From assembly GCF_003217775.1 (NCBI RefSeq), contig NZ_QJVJ01000003.1, positions 496,001-560,000 of the forward strand: 64,000 nt of DNA, read 5' to 3'. The notes under the pieces were generated by a model, which was not told where the DNA came from, searched no databases, and saw nothing but the letters and a program-made list of their open reading frames with translations. A program made the translations under genes and the position numbers. This document shows, piece after piece, positions 52,223 to 61,755 of this stretch. Every line of letters begins with the position of its first letter. Positions within the stretch are counted from its first letter, which is position 1. Source of the DNA: Paenibacillus flagellatus (GTDB lineage: Bacteria > Bacillota > Bacilli > Paenibacillales > NBRC-103111).

Positions 52223-52789
52223 ATGAAAACGGTAGCCGTATTTTGCGGGTCGGGAAACGGTTCCGATCCCGTCTATAGGAACGAAGCGCGGGCATTGGGG
52301 GAAGCGCTGGCGGCAAACGGATTGGATCTCGTATACGGAGGCGCGACGGTCGGCTGTATGGGAGCCGTCGCCGATGCGGTTCTGGCAGCCGGCGGAAGAG
52401 CGATCGGAGTTATCCCGAGAAAGCTCGTTGATGTGGAAATCGCCCACGATCGATTGACGGAGCTTCACGTCGTGGATACGATGCACGAAAGAAAAGCGAT
52501 GATGGCGGAGCGCGCCGACGGCTTCATTGCATTGCCCGGGGGCACGGGCACGCTGGAAGAATGGTTTGAGGTGTTCACGTGGGCCCAGCTCGGGTATCAC
52601 CGCAAGCCGTGCGCATTGCTGAACGTCAATCGATACTACGACCCTTTGCTGTCGCTGTTCGACCATATGATCGGACAAGGGTTCATGAAAGAACCGTACA
52701 AACGATTGATCGTGACGGACCGCGATCCCGAAGCGCTGATCCGGAAGCTGCAGACGTATGAAGCGGATTATGCGCCCAAATGGGGATGA
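52223..52789 (+). CDS. LOG family / TIGR00730 nucleotide 5'-monophosphate phosphoribohydrolase
   Basis: 188-residue Rossmann-like protein of the lysine-decarboxylase-named LOG family. The defining PGGTGTLEE motif (residues about 108-116) and the upstream VYGGATVGCMGAVADA motif are intact, plus HERKAMM. Enzymes hydrolyse cytokinin-type or other purine nucleotides to base and ribose phosphate. Start ATG at 52223 with AAGGAGAGG upstream. Despite annotation habit it is not a decarboxylase. Confidence 0.92.
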   Translation: MKTVAVFCGSGNGSDPVYRNEARALGEALAANGLDLVYGGATVGCMGAVADAVLAAGGRAIGVIPRKLVDVEIAHDRLTELHVVDTMHERKAMMAERADGFIALPGGTGTLEEWFEVFTWAQLGYHRKPCALLNVNRYYDPLLSLFDHMIGQGFMKEPYKRLIVTDRDPEALIRKLQTYEADYAPKWG

Positions 52790-52845
52790 CGCTTCCGCCG
52801 ATCGATCTTCGGGGCCGGGTCCCGTACCCCGATCCCGAGGCAAGA

Positions 52846-52878
52846 AAAAGAATCCCTCCATCCGGACGGGATTCTTTT
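52846..52878. terminator. Bidirectional terminator between LOG and yhfH genes
   Basis: AAAAGAATCCC (52846-52856) pairs with GGGATTCTTTT (52868-52878); perfect 11-base stem with T tails on both strands. Confidence 0.9.
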
Positions 52879-52912
52879 CGCTTCGTACGGCACGGACTCC
52901 GGCCGGGTACGT

Positions 52913-53083
52913 TCATTTCGGGGGGACCGGTACGAGCTTGAAGCCGAACGGATAAACCGTTCCCCCGCTGCATTCGACGCAAACGTGCGTGTAGCACTCG
53001 GATTGCTCTTCCATGACTGTTCCGCATTTGGCGCACTGCTTCTGCGGAAGCGTTTCGAAAAATTGATGGGCCGGAGGCAGCAT
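52913..53083 (-). CDS. yhfH: YhfH-like zinc-ribbon small protein
   Basis: 56-residue protein. The N-terminal part HQFFETLPQKQCAKCGTV and following EEQSECYTHVCVEC match the YhfH pattern of Bacillales (Cys-x2-Cys, then Cys-x2-Cys), a probable zinc ribbon of unknown role. It has a longer tail (GGTVYPFGFKLVPVPPK) than the short B. subtilis protein. GGGGGTGA lies before the ATG. Too short for ordinary ORF cut-offs, hence easily missed. Convergent with the LOG gene. Confidence 0.82.
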   Translation of the reverse strand: MLPPAHQFFETLPQKQCAKCGTVMEEQSECYTHVCVECSGGTVYPFGFKLVPVPPK

Positions 53084-53387
53084 GCGAACCCGTTCACCCC
53101 CTCTCGTCGAATTTTGTACTACTACAGTTTATGGTTTGTTTTTTTATTATATAACAATCAACCGATCGTTGACGAGCTGTTTTTTCGTCTTCCCCCGCCT
53201 AAAACGCGATCGACCGTCTGCGGGCATGTCCGACACCGGAATCCGCAGCGGATCGACACAAATCCAACCGAGCGGCTCGGCGGCCGATTAGCCTTCCCCC
53301 ATCTGCGTTGCGAATTCGGCGGACGCGGAGCCGGGTCATTGAAAAAAGGCCGTACCTTGGCGGTACGGCCGACATCGCTGCTTCGCA
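53084..53387. other. Intergenic region: yhfH promoter zone and thioesterase terminator
   Basis: 304 bases. A minus-strand TATAAT lies at 53146-53151, about 60 bases before yhfH, in an AT-rich stretch with a poor -35. The thioesterase terminator is at 53348-53370. Nothing else found between. Confidence 0.5.
53348..53370 (-). terminator. Terminator of the fad operon/thioesterase gene
   Basis: GGCCGTACC (53348-53356) and GGTACGGCC (53362-53370) with a T run after it on the minus strand; 17 bases past the thioesterase stop. It may end the whole fad transcript. Confidence 0.87.
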
Positions 53388-53825
53388 TCAGGACGGCCGG
53401 ACCGCGGGCGCCTCTCCGCCGACGACCCGGAACGAGGCGCTTCCCCACGAGCCGAGACGCCCTTCCCCGTCCTCGACACGGCCGCGCGCGGTAACGGTTT
53501 TGCGCGACTCGTGCACGAGCTCCGCGGTCACCGTAATCGGACCGAGCCCCAGCGGGGTCAAGTAATGAATATTCATATTCGTCGTGACGACGCTGTCGCC
53601 GGGTCTCGCGATCATGGCGACGATGCCCATCGCGCTGTCCAGCAGCGAGGCGTGGACGCCCCCGTGCAGCAAGCCGATGCCGTTCAGATGGCGCCGTTCG
53701 GCCAGCAGCGAGACGACGACGAGGCCCGGCTCGGCCTTCGCGAGCCTGCATCTCAAATCGTCCCAAAACGTCCCTCGGGCCGCTTCCTCCAGCTTCCTCA
53801 TCCAGTTTTCCAGGTTGGCGTCCAT
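53388..53825 (-). CDS. PaaI-family hotdog-fold thioesterase
   Basis: 145-residue acyl-CoA thioesterase-like protein. Hotdog signature NGIGLLHGGVHASLLDSAMG with the conserved Gly-Gly and Asp of the PaaI active site; second part TTNMNIHYLTPLGLGP. Start at 53825 has GGAGG 11 bases upstream. It follows fadE by 85 bases on the same strand and likely hydrolyses acyl-CoA or drains CoA thioesters from the beta-oxidation block. Confidence 0.91.
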   Translation of the reverse strand: MDANLENWMRKLEEAARGTFWDDLRCRLAKAEPGLVVVSLLAERRHLNGIGLLHGGVHASLLDSAMGIVAMIARPGDSVVTTNMNIHYLTPLGLGPITVTAELVHESRKTVTARGRVEDGEGRLGSWGSASFRVVGGEAPAVRPS

Positions 53826-53910
53826 GCTGTCGACTACCTCCAATGCTCCGTTTCGGACGCGGCTCGCTCGCGGCCCGCGGTTCAGCCGGCGGCGGTCCGG
53901 ACAATCCGCG

Positions 53911-55686
53911 TCATCCGACGACGTACCGTTCCGCCGCGATGACCTTCTCCGCGATTTTCCGCTTCAGCCGGATCGCGTCGGGCGGCGTATGCCGCGTCCA
54001 TTTGCGCAGCACCGACAGCTGCAGCGCGAGCAGATCGCCGGACGCCATCGCCGCGACCGCCTGCTTCGCCGCCCGCTCGACGTCCGCGAACGCTTCGTGG
54101 ACGTATACCGTCGCCATCGCCGCCGCCAATTCCGCCCGCGCCTCCCCCGACTTCGCGGCGATTTTCTCCGCCCGAACGATCGCGCTCTCCATCGCGTAGA
54201 TGCGGATCATGACGTCGGCGAGCAGCGCCAGCACCTCCTGCTCCTCCTCGAGCGCGAGCCCGTACGTTTGCACCGCCTGGCCGCCGATCAGCAGAAACAG
54301 TTGCTTCGCCGTCGCGAGCAGCCGCTTCTCCTGACCGAACGGCTCATCGGCTTCGTCGCGCCCGGCCGGCTCGAGCATCCGCTCTTGAACGGATTGGGCG
54401 TGCTCCATAAGCGGAAGCTCGCCTTTCATCGCTTTTTTCAGCAGCGTGCCGGGAATGAGCAGCCGGTTGATCTCGTTCGTCCCTTCGAAAATCCGGTTGA
54501 TGCGCGAGTCGCGGTAAATGCGCTCGATTTTGTATTCTTGAATGAAGCCATAGCCGCCGTGAATTTGGACTCCCTCGTCGGCCGCGAAATCGAGCGCCTC
54601 CGTGCCGAACACTTTGATGATCGAGCATTCGAGCGCGTACTCGGCGATCCCTTTGGCCGCCTGCATGCCCGCCAGCTCGCCGTCGTGGTCGATGTCCGCG
54701 AGCACGGCGTCGATCAGCCCCGCGGTCCGGTACACCATGCTTTCCAGCACGTACGTCGCGATGTTCATGTCCGCGAGCTTTTGGCCGATCAGCGGAAACG
54801 ACGAAATCGGCTTGCCGAACTGCTCCCGTTCGTTGGCGTACGCCGCGCTCAGCGCGATCGCCTCCTTGGCGCCGCCGATGCAGCCCGCGCCCAGCTTGAA
54901 CCGGCCGATGTTCAAAATGTTGAACGCGATCAGATGCCCTTTGCCGGGCTCGCCGAGCAAATGGCCGACCGGCACGCGGACGTTCTCGAGAATGAGCGGG
55001 CACGTGGAGGAGCCCTTGATGCCCATCTTCTTCTCTTCCGGCCCGATGCTGACCCCTTCCATCGTCCGCTCGACGATAAAAGCCGAAAATCGGCTGCCGT
55101 CGATTTTCGCGTAGACGACGAATACGTCCGCGAAGCCGGCGTTCGTAATGAACTGCTTCGTGCCGTTCAGCACGTAGTGCGAGCCGTCCTCGGACAGCTT
55201 CGCGGTCGTCTTCGCGCCGAGCGCGTCCGAGCCGGACGACGGCTCGGTCAAGCAGTATGCGGCGATTTTCGTCCCGTTCGCCAAATCGGGCAAAAACGTC
55301 CGCTTCTGCTCCGGCGTGCCGAAAAACACGATCGGCAGCGTGCCGATGCCGACGTGGGCGCCGACCGACAGCGCGAACGAAGAGCCTTTCGCCAGCTTCT
55401 CGCTGACGATCGTCGAGCTGACCTTGTCGAGTCCGAGTCCGCCGTACGCCTCGGGCACGTCGATGCCGAGCAGGCCGAGCTCGCCCGCCTTGCGGAGCAG
55501 CTCGACGGTCAGCCCGTAGTCGAGCTTCTCCAGCTTCTCGTCGTGCGGCGTCACCTCGCCTTCGATGAACTGCTCCGTCGTCTCGGCGATCATCGCCTGC
55601 TCCTCGGTCCAATCTTCCGGCGTCGTCACCCGGTCCCACGTGATCGAATCGATGACGAAGCTTCCGCCTTTTACGATGCGCGCCAT
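53911..55686 (-). CDS. fadE: Acyl-CoA dehydrogenase FadE
   Basis: 591-residue FAD enzyme, the usual length for B. subtilis FadE-like (YusJ) proteins. Domain order: N-terminal helical domain, the FAD-contact motifs CLTEPSSGSDALGA and FITNAGFADVFVVY, C-terminal helical domain with QIHGGYGF and NRIFEGTNEINR, then an extra C-terminal domain of about 190 residues. It catalyses the first, FAD-linked step of beta-oxidation. ATG 55686 (AAAGGAGGGG upstream); the frame is open to 55944 but that part is antisense shadow. Last of the fadN-fadA-fadE order. Confidence 0.95.
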   Translation of the reverse strand: MARIVKGGSFVIDSITWDRVTTPEDWTEEQAMIAETTEQFIEGEVTPHDEKLEKLDYGLTVELLRKAGELGLLGIDVPEAYGGLGLDKVSSTIVSEKLAKGSSFALSVGAHVGIGTLPIVFFGTPEQKRTFLPDLANGTKIAAYCLTEPSSGSDALGAKTTAKLSEDGSHYVLNGTKQFITNAGFADVFVVYAKIDGSRFSAFIVERTMEGVSIGPEEKKMGIKGSSTCPLILENVRVPVGHLLGEPGKGHLIAFNILNIGRFKLGAGCIGGAKEAIALSAAYANEREQFGKPISSFPLIGQKLADMNIATYVLESMVYRTAGLIDAVLADIDHDGELAGMQAAKGIAEYALECSIIKVFGTEALDFAADEGVQIHGGYGFIQEYKIERIYRDSRINRIFEGTNEINRLLIPGTLLKKAMKGELPLMEHAQSVQERMLEPAGRDEADEPFGQEKRLLATAKQLFLLIGGQAVQTYGLALEEEQEVLALLADVMIRIYAMESAIVRAEKIAAKSGEARAELAAAMATVYVHEAFADVERAAKQAVAAMASGDLLALQLSVLRKWTRHTPPDAIRLKRKIAEKVIAAERYVVG

Positions 55687-55724
55687 GCCGCGCCCCTCCT
55701 TTCGTCCTGCCGATCCGACGGCCG

Positions 55725-56909
55725 TCATGGCGCGAACGCCTCGAACACGCCGGCCGCCCCCATTCCGCCGCCGATGCACATCGAGACGACGCCGTATCCG
55801 CCGCCTCGCCGCCCCAGCTCCCGGATGAGCGTCGTCGCGAGCTTCGCGCCCGTGCAGCCGAGCGGGTGGCCGAGCGCGATCGCGCCGCCGTTCGGGTTCA
55901 CCGCCGCATCGTCCAGCTCCAGCTGCCGGATCACCTGGATGCATTGCGAGGCGAACGCTTCGTTGATTTCATACAGCGAGACGTCGCCCTTGCCGATGCC
56001 CGCCTGCCGCAGTGCCTTCGGAATCGCCTCGACCGGGCCGATCCCCATCACCTCGGGCGGAACGCCCGCCACAGCGAACGAGCGGTACGCGGCGAGCGGC
56101 TTCAGCCCGAGCGACTCCGCTTTGCGCCGGCTCATGACGACGAGCGCGGCCGCCCCGTCGCTGACGGGAGACGCGTTGCCGGCCGTCACCGTACCGTTCG
56201 CCGAGAACGCGGGCTTGAGCTTCGCGAGCGCCTCCGGCGTCGTGTCGGGGCGGACGCATTCGTCGACGTCGAAGACGAGCTCCTTCGTCCACGCGCCGCG
56301 GTCCGCATCGAAGCCGGAGACGGTCGTCCGCACCGGCGCGATCTCGTCCGCGAACTTGCCCGCCGCTTGCGCCGCCGCCGCCTTCTTATGGCTCGCATAC
56401 GCGAACGCATCCTGCTCCTCGCGCGTAATGCCGTATCGCTGCGCCACCCGCTCGGCCGTATGCCCCATCCCCATGTACGCCTCCGGCATCCGCTCGAGCA
56501 AGTCCGGGTGCGGCGACAGCTTGAACCCCGTCATCGGGACGTGGCTCATGCTCTCGACGCCGCCCGCGATGACGGTATCCGCCCGCCCGAGCATGATCCG
56601 CTCGGCGGCGTACGCGATCGCCTGCAAGCCGGACGAGCAGAATCGGTTGACCGTGATCGCCGGCACGGACACCGGAAAGCCGGCGTACAGCGCCATCGTC
56701 CGGGCGAAATTGAGCCCCTGCTCTCCTTCCGGCATCGCGCAGCCGATGACGATGTCCTCGACGTCCTCCTTGCGCAAGCCGGGCGTCCGGTCGACGGCCG
56801 CCTCGAGCGCCGTCCGTCCCAAATCCTCGGCGCGCGTCTGCGCGAGCGACCCTTTCCGCCCCCGGCCGACGGCCGTGCGGACGGCCGTTACGATGACCGC
56901 CTCTTCCAT
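55725..56909 (-). CDS. fadA: Acetyl-CoA C-acyltransferase FadA (thiolase)
   Basis: 394-residue thiolase. Catalytic Cys91 in NRFCSSGLQAI, His in ALGHPLGCTGAK, and the second Cys in SMCIGGGMGAAG are all present. It cleaves 3-ketoacyl-CoA with CoA to acetyl-CoA. Lies 38 bases upstream of fadE and 16 bases after fadN. Confidence 0.96.
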   Translation of the reverse strand: MEEAVIVTAVRTAVGRGRKGSLAQTRAEDLGRTALEAAVDRTPGLRKEDVEDIVIGCAMPEGEQGLNFARTMALYAGFPVSVPAITVNRFCSSGLQAIAYAAERIMLGRADTVIAGGVESMSHVPMTGFKLSPHPDLLERMPEAYMGMGHTAERVAQRYGITREEQDAFAYASHKKAAAAQAAGKFADEIAPVRTTVSGFDADRGAWTKELVFDVDECVRPDTTPEALAKLKPAFSANGTVTAGNASPVSDGAAALVVMSRRKAESLGLKPLAAYRSFAVAGVPPEVMGIGPVEAIPKALRQAGIGKGDVSLYEINEAFASQCIQVIRQLELDDAAVNPNGGAIALGHPLGCTGAKLATTLIRELGRRGGGYGVVSMCIGGGMGAAGVFEAFAP

Positions 56910-56925
56910 GTCCGTCCACCTCCCG

Positions 56926-59322
56926 TCAATTTCGCAGCGGCTTGCCGGTCGCGAGCATATGCTGCATCCTCGCCTGCGTTTTCGGCTCGCCGCACAGGCT
57001 CAAAAACGCTTCGCGCTCCAAATCGAGCAGGTGCCGTTCGGACACGGACGTCCCGCCCGGCACGTCGCCGCCGGACAGGACGCGCGCCAGCTTGCGCGCG
57101 ATCGTATAGTCGTGGTCCGAAATGTACCCGCCTTCCTTCAGCGTGTAGGCGCCCAGCTCGAGCACCGCCCTTCCGTTCCGTCCGACGACCCGGATCGTTC
57201 CGTCGCCGCCGGGAGGCGCGTAGCCGTCGCGATCCAGCTCGAGAACCGTCCGTCTCGCCTCGAACAGCTGCCGGTCCCGGTTCATGACGTGCCGGTCCAC
57301 GGCCCGCATCAGCCCGAGTCGGACGGCGTCGGGGGCGCTGCCGGACACTTTGGCCATGCCGATGGTCTCGAACGCCCGATTGATAGCCGCCTGCAGCGAT
57401 TCCTCGTCGTCCCCGGCCGATTCCGCCGCCCTCAGCGCCATCTCCTTCGTGCCGCCGCCCGCCGGAATGAGGCCGACGCCCGCTTCGACGAGCCCGTAGT
57501 ACGTCTCCGCATGGGCGCGAACACGGTCGGCCGCCATGCACACCTCCACCCCGCCGCCGAGCGTCATCCGGTGCGGCGCCGCCACGACCGGCTTGCCGAG
57601 CCGCTTCAGCTCGAGCATCGCCTGCTGGAACAGCCGGATGATGCGGTCGACTTCGTCCCATTCCTCCTCCTGCGCTTCCATGAGCAGCAGCATCAAATTC
57701 GCGCCGACGCAAAAGTTGCGCCCTTCGTTCGCGACGACGAGACCGCGGTAGTTGCGCTCGACCTCCTCCGCGCTTTTGCGGATCATCGTCAAGATGTCGG
57801 CCCCGATCGCGTTGTTCGGCGAATGGAACTCGAGGCAGGCGACGTCCTCCCCGATGTCGATCAGACTCGCCCCGCCGTTCGACAGCACCGTCTTGCCCCA
57901 CACCTTCAGCGCCTTGAGCGAGATCGTCTCCGGGCGCTCCTCCGCTTCCGCATACGCCCCGTTGCGGACGTACGCCGTCCGGCCTTCCTTCCTCGCATAG
58001 AACGACTCGTTCCCCGCGTCGATCCAAGCCCGCACCCAGCCGGGGACGGCCATCCCGTCGGCTTCCATTCTCGCCGCCGTCTCCCGAAGCCCGAGCGCGT
58101 CCCACAGCTCGAACGGGCCGAGCTCCCAATGGAAGCCGAGCTTCATCGCGGCGTCCACGTCGGCGATCGAGCCGGCGATTTCGTCCGCCTTGTCGGCGGC
58201 GTAGACGAGCACGTGCTTGACGACGCCCCAGGCGAGCCTGGCGAGACGGTCGGTGCCGCCCACGATCGCCCGGCATTTGGCCGCCGCGCCTTTGGCCGAT
58301 TTGGCCGCCTCCAGCGACGGCGAACGGACGGGGACGGAGGCCGCGTACTCCATCGTGGCGAGATCGAGCGACAAGATGCGGCTTCCCTGCCCGGTTTTCA
58401 CTTTTTTGTAAAACCCTTCGCCCGTCTTCTCGCCGAGCCGGCCGCGGCTTACCAAGTCCGCGAGCACGTCCGGGACGGCGAACGCCTCCTTCTCCGCCGG
58501 GTCGTCCGTCCGTTCGTACACGTTGTTCGCGACATGGACGAACGTATCGAGACCGACGAGATCGAGCGTCCGGAACGTCGCGCTTTTCGGCCGCCCGAGG
58601 GCGGGACCGGTTACCGCGTCGACTTCGTCCACCGTATAGCCGCCTTCCGCCATCAGCTTTAGCGTCGCGAGCAAGCCGTACGTTCCGATCCGGTTGGCGA
58701 TGAAATTCGGGGTGTCTTTGGCGACGACGACGCCTTTGCCGAGTCGCCGCTCCAGCACGTCCCGCATCGCTGTAACGACTTCCGCATCCGTGTCCGGACC
58801 CGGAATGATTTCCACGAGCGGCATATGGCGTGGCGGGTTGAAAAAATGCGTGCCGAGAAAAAACGCCCGCATCGGACCCGCGATCGCTTCCGCCATCGCC
58901 GCGATCGAGATGCCAGACGTGTTCGAGCTGACGAACGTCCCCGGCGTCCATACCCGTTCGATGCGGGCGAGCAGCTCCTTTTTCCAATCCAGCCGTTCCG
59001 TTATCGCTTCGATAATCCAATCGGCGTCCCGCAGCGATTCGAAGTCGTCCTCCACGTTGCCCGGCGTCACGAGCCGCGAGCCGCGCTCCTCATAGAACGG
59101 CGCCGGGTTCGTCTTCAATAGCCGGGCCAGCGCGTCCGTCGCCAGCCGGTTGCGGACGGCCGGAGACGCCGTCGTCGCTCCGGAGGCCTCCTCCTGCGGC
59201 GTAAGCCGATCGGGCACCCGGTCGAGCAGCCGGACGCGAATGCCGGCGTTGGCCAAATGCGCGGCGATGCCCGCCCCCATCACGCCGGAGCCGATGACGG
59301 CCGCCGTACGGATCGTTTTCAT
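56926..59322 (-). CDS. fadN: 3-hydroxyacyl-CoA dehydrogenase / enoyl-CoA hydratase FadN
   Basis: 798-residue bifunctional enzyme in the YusL/FadN arrangement (dehydrogenase first). NAD motif GSGVMGAG (residues 11-18), dehydrogenase C-terminal domains with HFFNPPRHMPLVE and TPNFIANRIG, then the crotonase domain (IGADILTMI; FCVGANLMLLLMEAQ; GGGVEVCMAADRVRAHAETYYGLVE region carries the hydratase Glu). Its ATG shares four bases with the stop of fadF, indicating coupling. Confidence 0.95.
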   Translation of the reverse strand: MKTIRTAAVIGSGVMGAGIAAHLANAGIRVRLLDRVPDRLTPQEEASGATTASPAVRNRLATDALARLLKTNPAPFYEERGSRLVTPGNVEDDFESLRDADWIIEAITERLDWKKELLARIERVWTPGTFVSSNTSGISIAAMAEAIAGPMRAFFLGTHFFNPPRHMPLVEIIPGPDTDAEVVTAMRDVLERRLGKGVVVAKDTPNFIANRIGTYGLLATLKLMAEGGYTVDEVDAVTGPALGRPKSATFRTLDLVGLDTFVHVANNVYERTDDPAEKEAFAVPDVLADLVSRGRLGEKTGEGFYKKVKTGQGSRILSLDLATMEYAASVPVRSPSLEAAKSAKGAAAKCRAIVGGTDRLARLAWGVVKHVLVYAADKADEIAGSIADVDAAMKLGFHWELGPFELWDALGLRETAARMEADGMAVPGWVRAWIDAGNESFYARKEGRTAYVRNGAYAEAEERPETISLKALKVWGKTVLSNGGASLIDIGEDVACLEFHSPNNAIGADILTMIRKSAEEVERNYRGLVVANEGRNFCVGANLMLLLMEAQEEEWDEVDRIIRLFQQAMLELKRLGKPVVAAPHRMTLGGGVEVCMAADRVRAHAETYYGLVEAGVGLIPAGGGTKEMALRAAESAGDDEESLQAAINRAFETIGMAKVSGSAPDAVRLGLMRAVDRHVMNRDRQLFEARRTVLELDRDGYAPPGGDGTIRVVGRNGRAVLELGAYTLKEGGYISDHDYTIARKLARVLSGGDVPGGTSVSERHLLDLEREAFLSLCGEPKTQARMQHMLATGKPLRN

Positions 59323-61532
59323 CGCACCGTTCCCTCCTTACTTGAAGCTTCGCGCCCCGACGGTCCGAATACCGCCGCCGCGAGCAGCTCCGCCACGTCT
59401 TTCGCGGCGACCGTCTCCTCCGCCTCGAGCAGCTTCGAGCCGTCCTCCATCATCGTCAGGCAGTACGGGCAGGCGCTGGCGATCACCGTCGGCGATACGG
59501 CGAGCGCCTGCTCGACGCGGGCGACGTTGATCCGTTTGCCCGCCGACTCCTCCATCCACATGAGACCGCCGCCGGCTCCGCAGCACATCGCGTTGGCGCC
59601 GGAGCGCTCCATCTCCGCCAGCTCGAGCCCCGGAATGGCCCGCAGGATGTCGCGGGGCGCCTCATACCGCCCGTTGTAGCGTCCCAAATAGCACGAGTCG
59701 TGATAAGTCGCCCTTTCCCGGACCGGGTGCGCCGGGACGAGCCTGCCTTCCTTCACCAGCCCGGCGAGCAGCTCGGTATGATGGACGACTTCCGCTTCCA
59801 AGCCGAACTCAGGGTACTCGTGCTTGAACGTGTTGTACGTATGCGGGCAAGCCGTCACGATGCGGCGCACGCCGTAACGGCGGAACGTCTCGATATTGTC
59901 CTCCGCGCATTGGCGGAACAGCAGCTCGTTGCCCATCCGGCGCGGCGTATCGCCCGAATTGCGCTCCTCGTTGCCGAGTATCGCGAAGCGGACCCCGGCA
60001 TGCGCCATCAGCTTGACGAGAGAAGCCGTCACTTTGCGCGTCCGGTTGTCGTACGAGCCCATCGAGCCGACGAACAGCAGCACGTCGAAATCCGGCAGCT
60101 CGCGAACCGTCGGCACGCGCACGCCGTCCAGCTCCTCCGTCCATTTCGCGCGGTCGCTCCGGCTGATGCCCCACGGGTTCCCCTGCCGCTCGATTTGCTG
60201 CATCGCCCGCTGTCCGTCGGACGGCACGCTGCCCTCGGTCAGCACCAGGTAGCGGCGCATGTCGACGATTTTGTCCACGTGAGCGTTGCCTACCGGGCAC
60301 TGGTCCTCGCAGTTGCGGCACGTCGTGCACGCCCACAGCTCCTCGGCGGTCATGACGTCGCCGATCAGGCTCGCTTCCTCGGGCCGCGGCGGCGGCTCGC
60401 CCCCGTCACTCGCATCCGGCTTCCGCCAGGCATCCTTCTGCATCCGCATCGTCGGCCGGATGTCCGTGACGCCCTCCCCCGTCCATTCTCCGCGGCCTTC
60501 GCGCGACGGCGTTCCGGCCGGACGGAAAACGGTTGCCCTATCGTCAGACGGGAAGGCGAATTCCGGCACCCATGCCGATTTGCTCGTGATCGCGGCCCCT
60601 TTCTCGGTCAAATGATCGCGAAGCTTGACGATCAGATGCATCGGGGAAAGCGCTTTGCCGGTGCCGGCCGCCGGGCAAACGTCGGTGCACCGTCCGCATT
60701 CGACGCAGGCGTACAGGTCGAGCAGCTGCTTTCGCGTAAACGTCTCGACCGCCCCGACGCCGAACGATTCCGCATTCTCGTCCTCCAGGTCGAGCGAGCG
60801 CAGCTTGCCGGGCGGGTCCGATCCCGCAAGAGCCAGGTTGACCGGCGCCGTCAGCAGATGAAAATGCTTCGATTGCGGCACGTACACGAGAAAGCCTAGC
60901 AAAATAAGCAGATGCGCCCACCAGAACGCGTAATACAGCACGTCGGCCGCCCATGTGCCGGCGATGCCGCTCATCGCGCCGGCCAGCGCGGAGGCGATCG
61001 GCGCGAGCGCGGATGCCGGCGCTTCCTCGCGCAGCCGGTCGAAGGCGGACACGAACAGCACCGACAGCATGAGCCCGGCGATAAACAGAAGGACGACGCT
61101 CGGCTTCCAGCCGCGCTTCAGCCGGCGCAGCTTCTCGCCGTACCGGCGGTACCCCGCGTAGCCGATCGCGACGAGCACCGCCGCGGCGGCGATTTCCTGC
61201 GACAGCACGAACCAGTCGTAGGCCGGCAAGGGGAGCCGGACGTCGAACAATCCTTTCCATACGATGTCGACGGCTCCGAACTGCAGGACGATAAAGCCGT
61301 AAAACACGATCAGATGCATAAGTCCGCTCCGGCGGTCCTTCAGCAGCTTCTTGTGCCCGAACAGCTGCGCCGCCCATTCCCGGAGCCGCCTCCGGTCGAA
61401 GCGGAACGGCTCGCCCTCCCGCCGACCGAGCATGACGTACGCGTACCGGCGGCTGACCGCCTTCCCGAACAGCAGCGCGCCGCAGCCGACGGCGCCGAGA
61501 CATAAAACGAAGTTCGCGATTTTCCAAATCAT
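59319..61532 (-). CDS. fadF: Membrane iron-sulfur oxidoreductase FadF (ETF-linked)
   Basis: 737-residue protein. N-terminal NarI-like membrane part with about six helices (residues 1-230), then two 4Fe-4S ferredoxin motifs (CVECGRCTDVCPAAG; CTTCRNCEDQCPVG), and a heterodisulfide-reductase-like CCG half (DSCYLGRYNG; AMCCGAGGG). It is the ETF:quinone-type oxidoreductase analogue of Bacillales (YwjF) that passes electrons from the EtfAB dimer to menaquinone. Start 61532 has AAAGGAGC upstream. First gene of the fad operon here; in B. subtilis ywjF is elsewhere. Confidence 0.9.
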   Translation of the reverse strand: MIWKIANFVLCLGAVGCGALLFGKAVSRRYAYVMLGRREGEPFRFDRRRLREWAAQLFGHKKLLKDRRSGLMHLIVFYGFIVLQFGAVDIVWKGLFDVRLPLPAYDWFVLSQEIAAAAVLVAIGYAGYRRYGEKLRRLKRGWKPSVVLLFIAGLMLSVLFVSAFDRLREEAPASALAPIASALAGAMSGIAGTWAADVLYYAFWWAHLLILLGFLVYVPQSKHFHLLTAPVNLALAGSDPPGKLRSLDLEDENAESFGVGAVETFTRKQLLDLYACVECGRCTDVCPAAGTGKALSPMHLIVKLRDHLTEKGAAITSKSAWVPEFAFPSDDRATVFRPAGTPSREGRGEWTGEGVTDIRPTMRMQKDAWRKPDASDGGEPPPRPEEASLIGDVMTAEELWACTTCRNCEDQCPVGNAHVDKIVDMRRYLVLTEGSVPSDGQRAMQQIERQGNPWGISRSDRAKWTEELDGVRVPTVRELPDFDVLLFVGSMGSYDNRTRKVTASLVKLMAHAGVRFAILGNEERNSGDTPRRMGNELLFRQCAEDNIETFRRYGVRRIVTACPHTYNTFKHEYPEFGLEAEVVHHTELLAGLVKEGRLVPAHPVRERATYHDSCYLGRYNGRYEAPRDILRAIPGLELAEMERSGANAMCCGAGGGLMWMEESAGKRINVARVEQALAVSPTVIASACPYCLTMMEDGSKLLEAEETVAAKDVAELLAAAVFGPSGREASSKEGTVR

Positions 61533-61568
61533 GGCCAGCCCGCTCCTTTCGCTTGCCGTCCGTCTCCG

Positions 61569-61582
61569 CCGGATTAATCCGG
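61569..61582. promoter_or_regulatory. Palindrome CCGGATTAATCCGG in the fad/etf divergent region
   Basis: Perfect 14-base palindrome 37 bases upstream of fadF. Candidate operator for a TetR-type (FadR-like) repressor; it does not resemble the known B. subtilis FadR site. Confidence 0.4.
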
Positions 61583-61755
61583 GGCTGTGCGGCATATACA
61601 TGAAAACGGCCGGGATCGACGCGGAACGCTCCTTCGCGTTACTTGCATTGTATTACCGGCAAAGCTGGTCCCATGACAACTTCGCTCGTAACCGGAAGGA
61701 CGAACGCCCCGCGGGCGGCCGCGTCCGCCCGCGAGGATCGGAAAGGAGCCGACGG

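Noticed and set aside
55687-55944. N-terminal extension of the fadE frame
   Set aside because: Arg/Gly-rich antisense shadow of the thiolase gene; the AAAGGAGGGG site marks the ATG at 55686.
53584-58662. 1692-residue plus-strand frame
   Set aside because: Antisense shadow of fadE, fadA and fadN, typical of high-GC codon bias.
61643-61656. TACAAT on the minus strand as fadF promoter
   Set aside because: The only good -35 (TTGTCA) is 21 bases away and no extended -10 TG is present.
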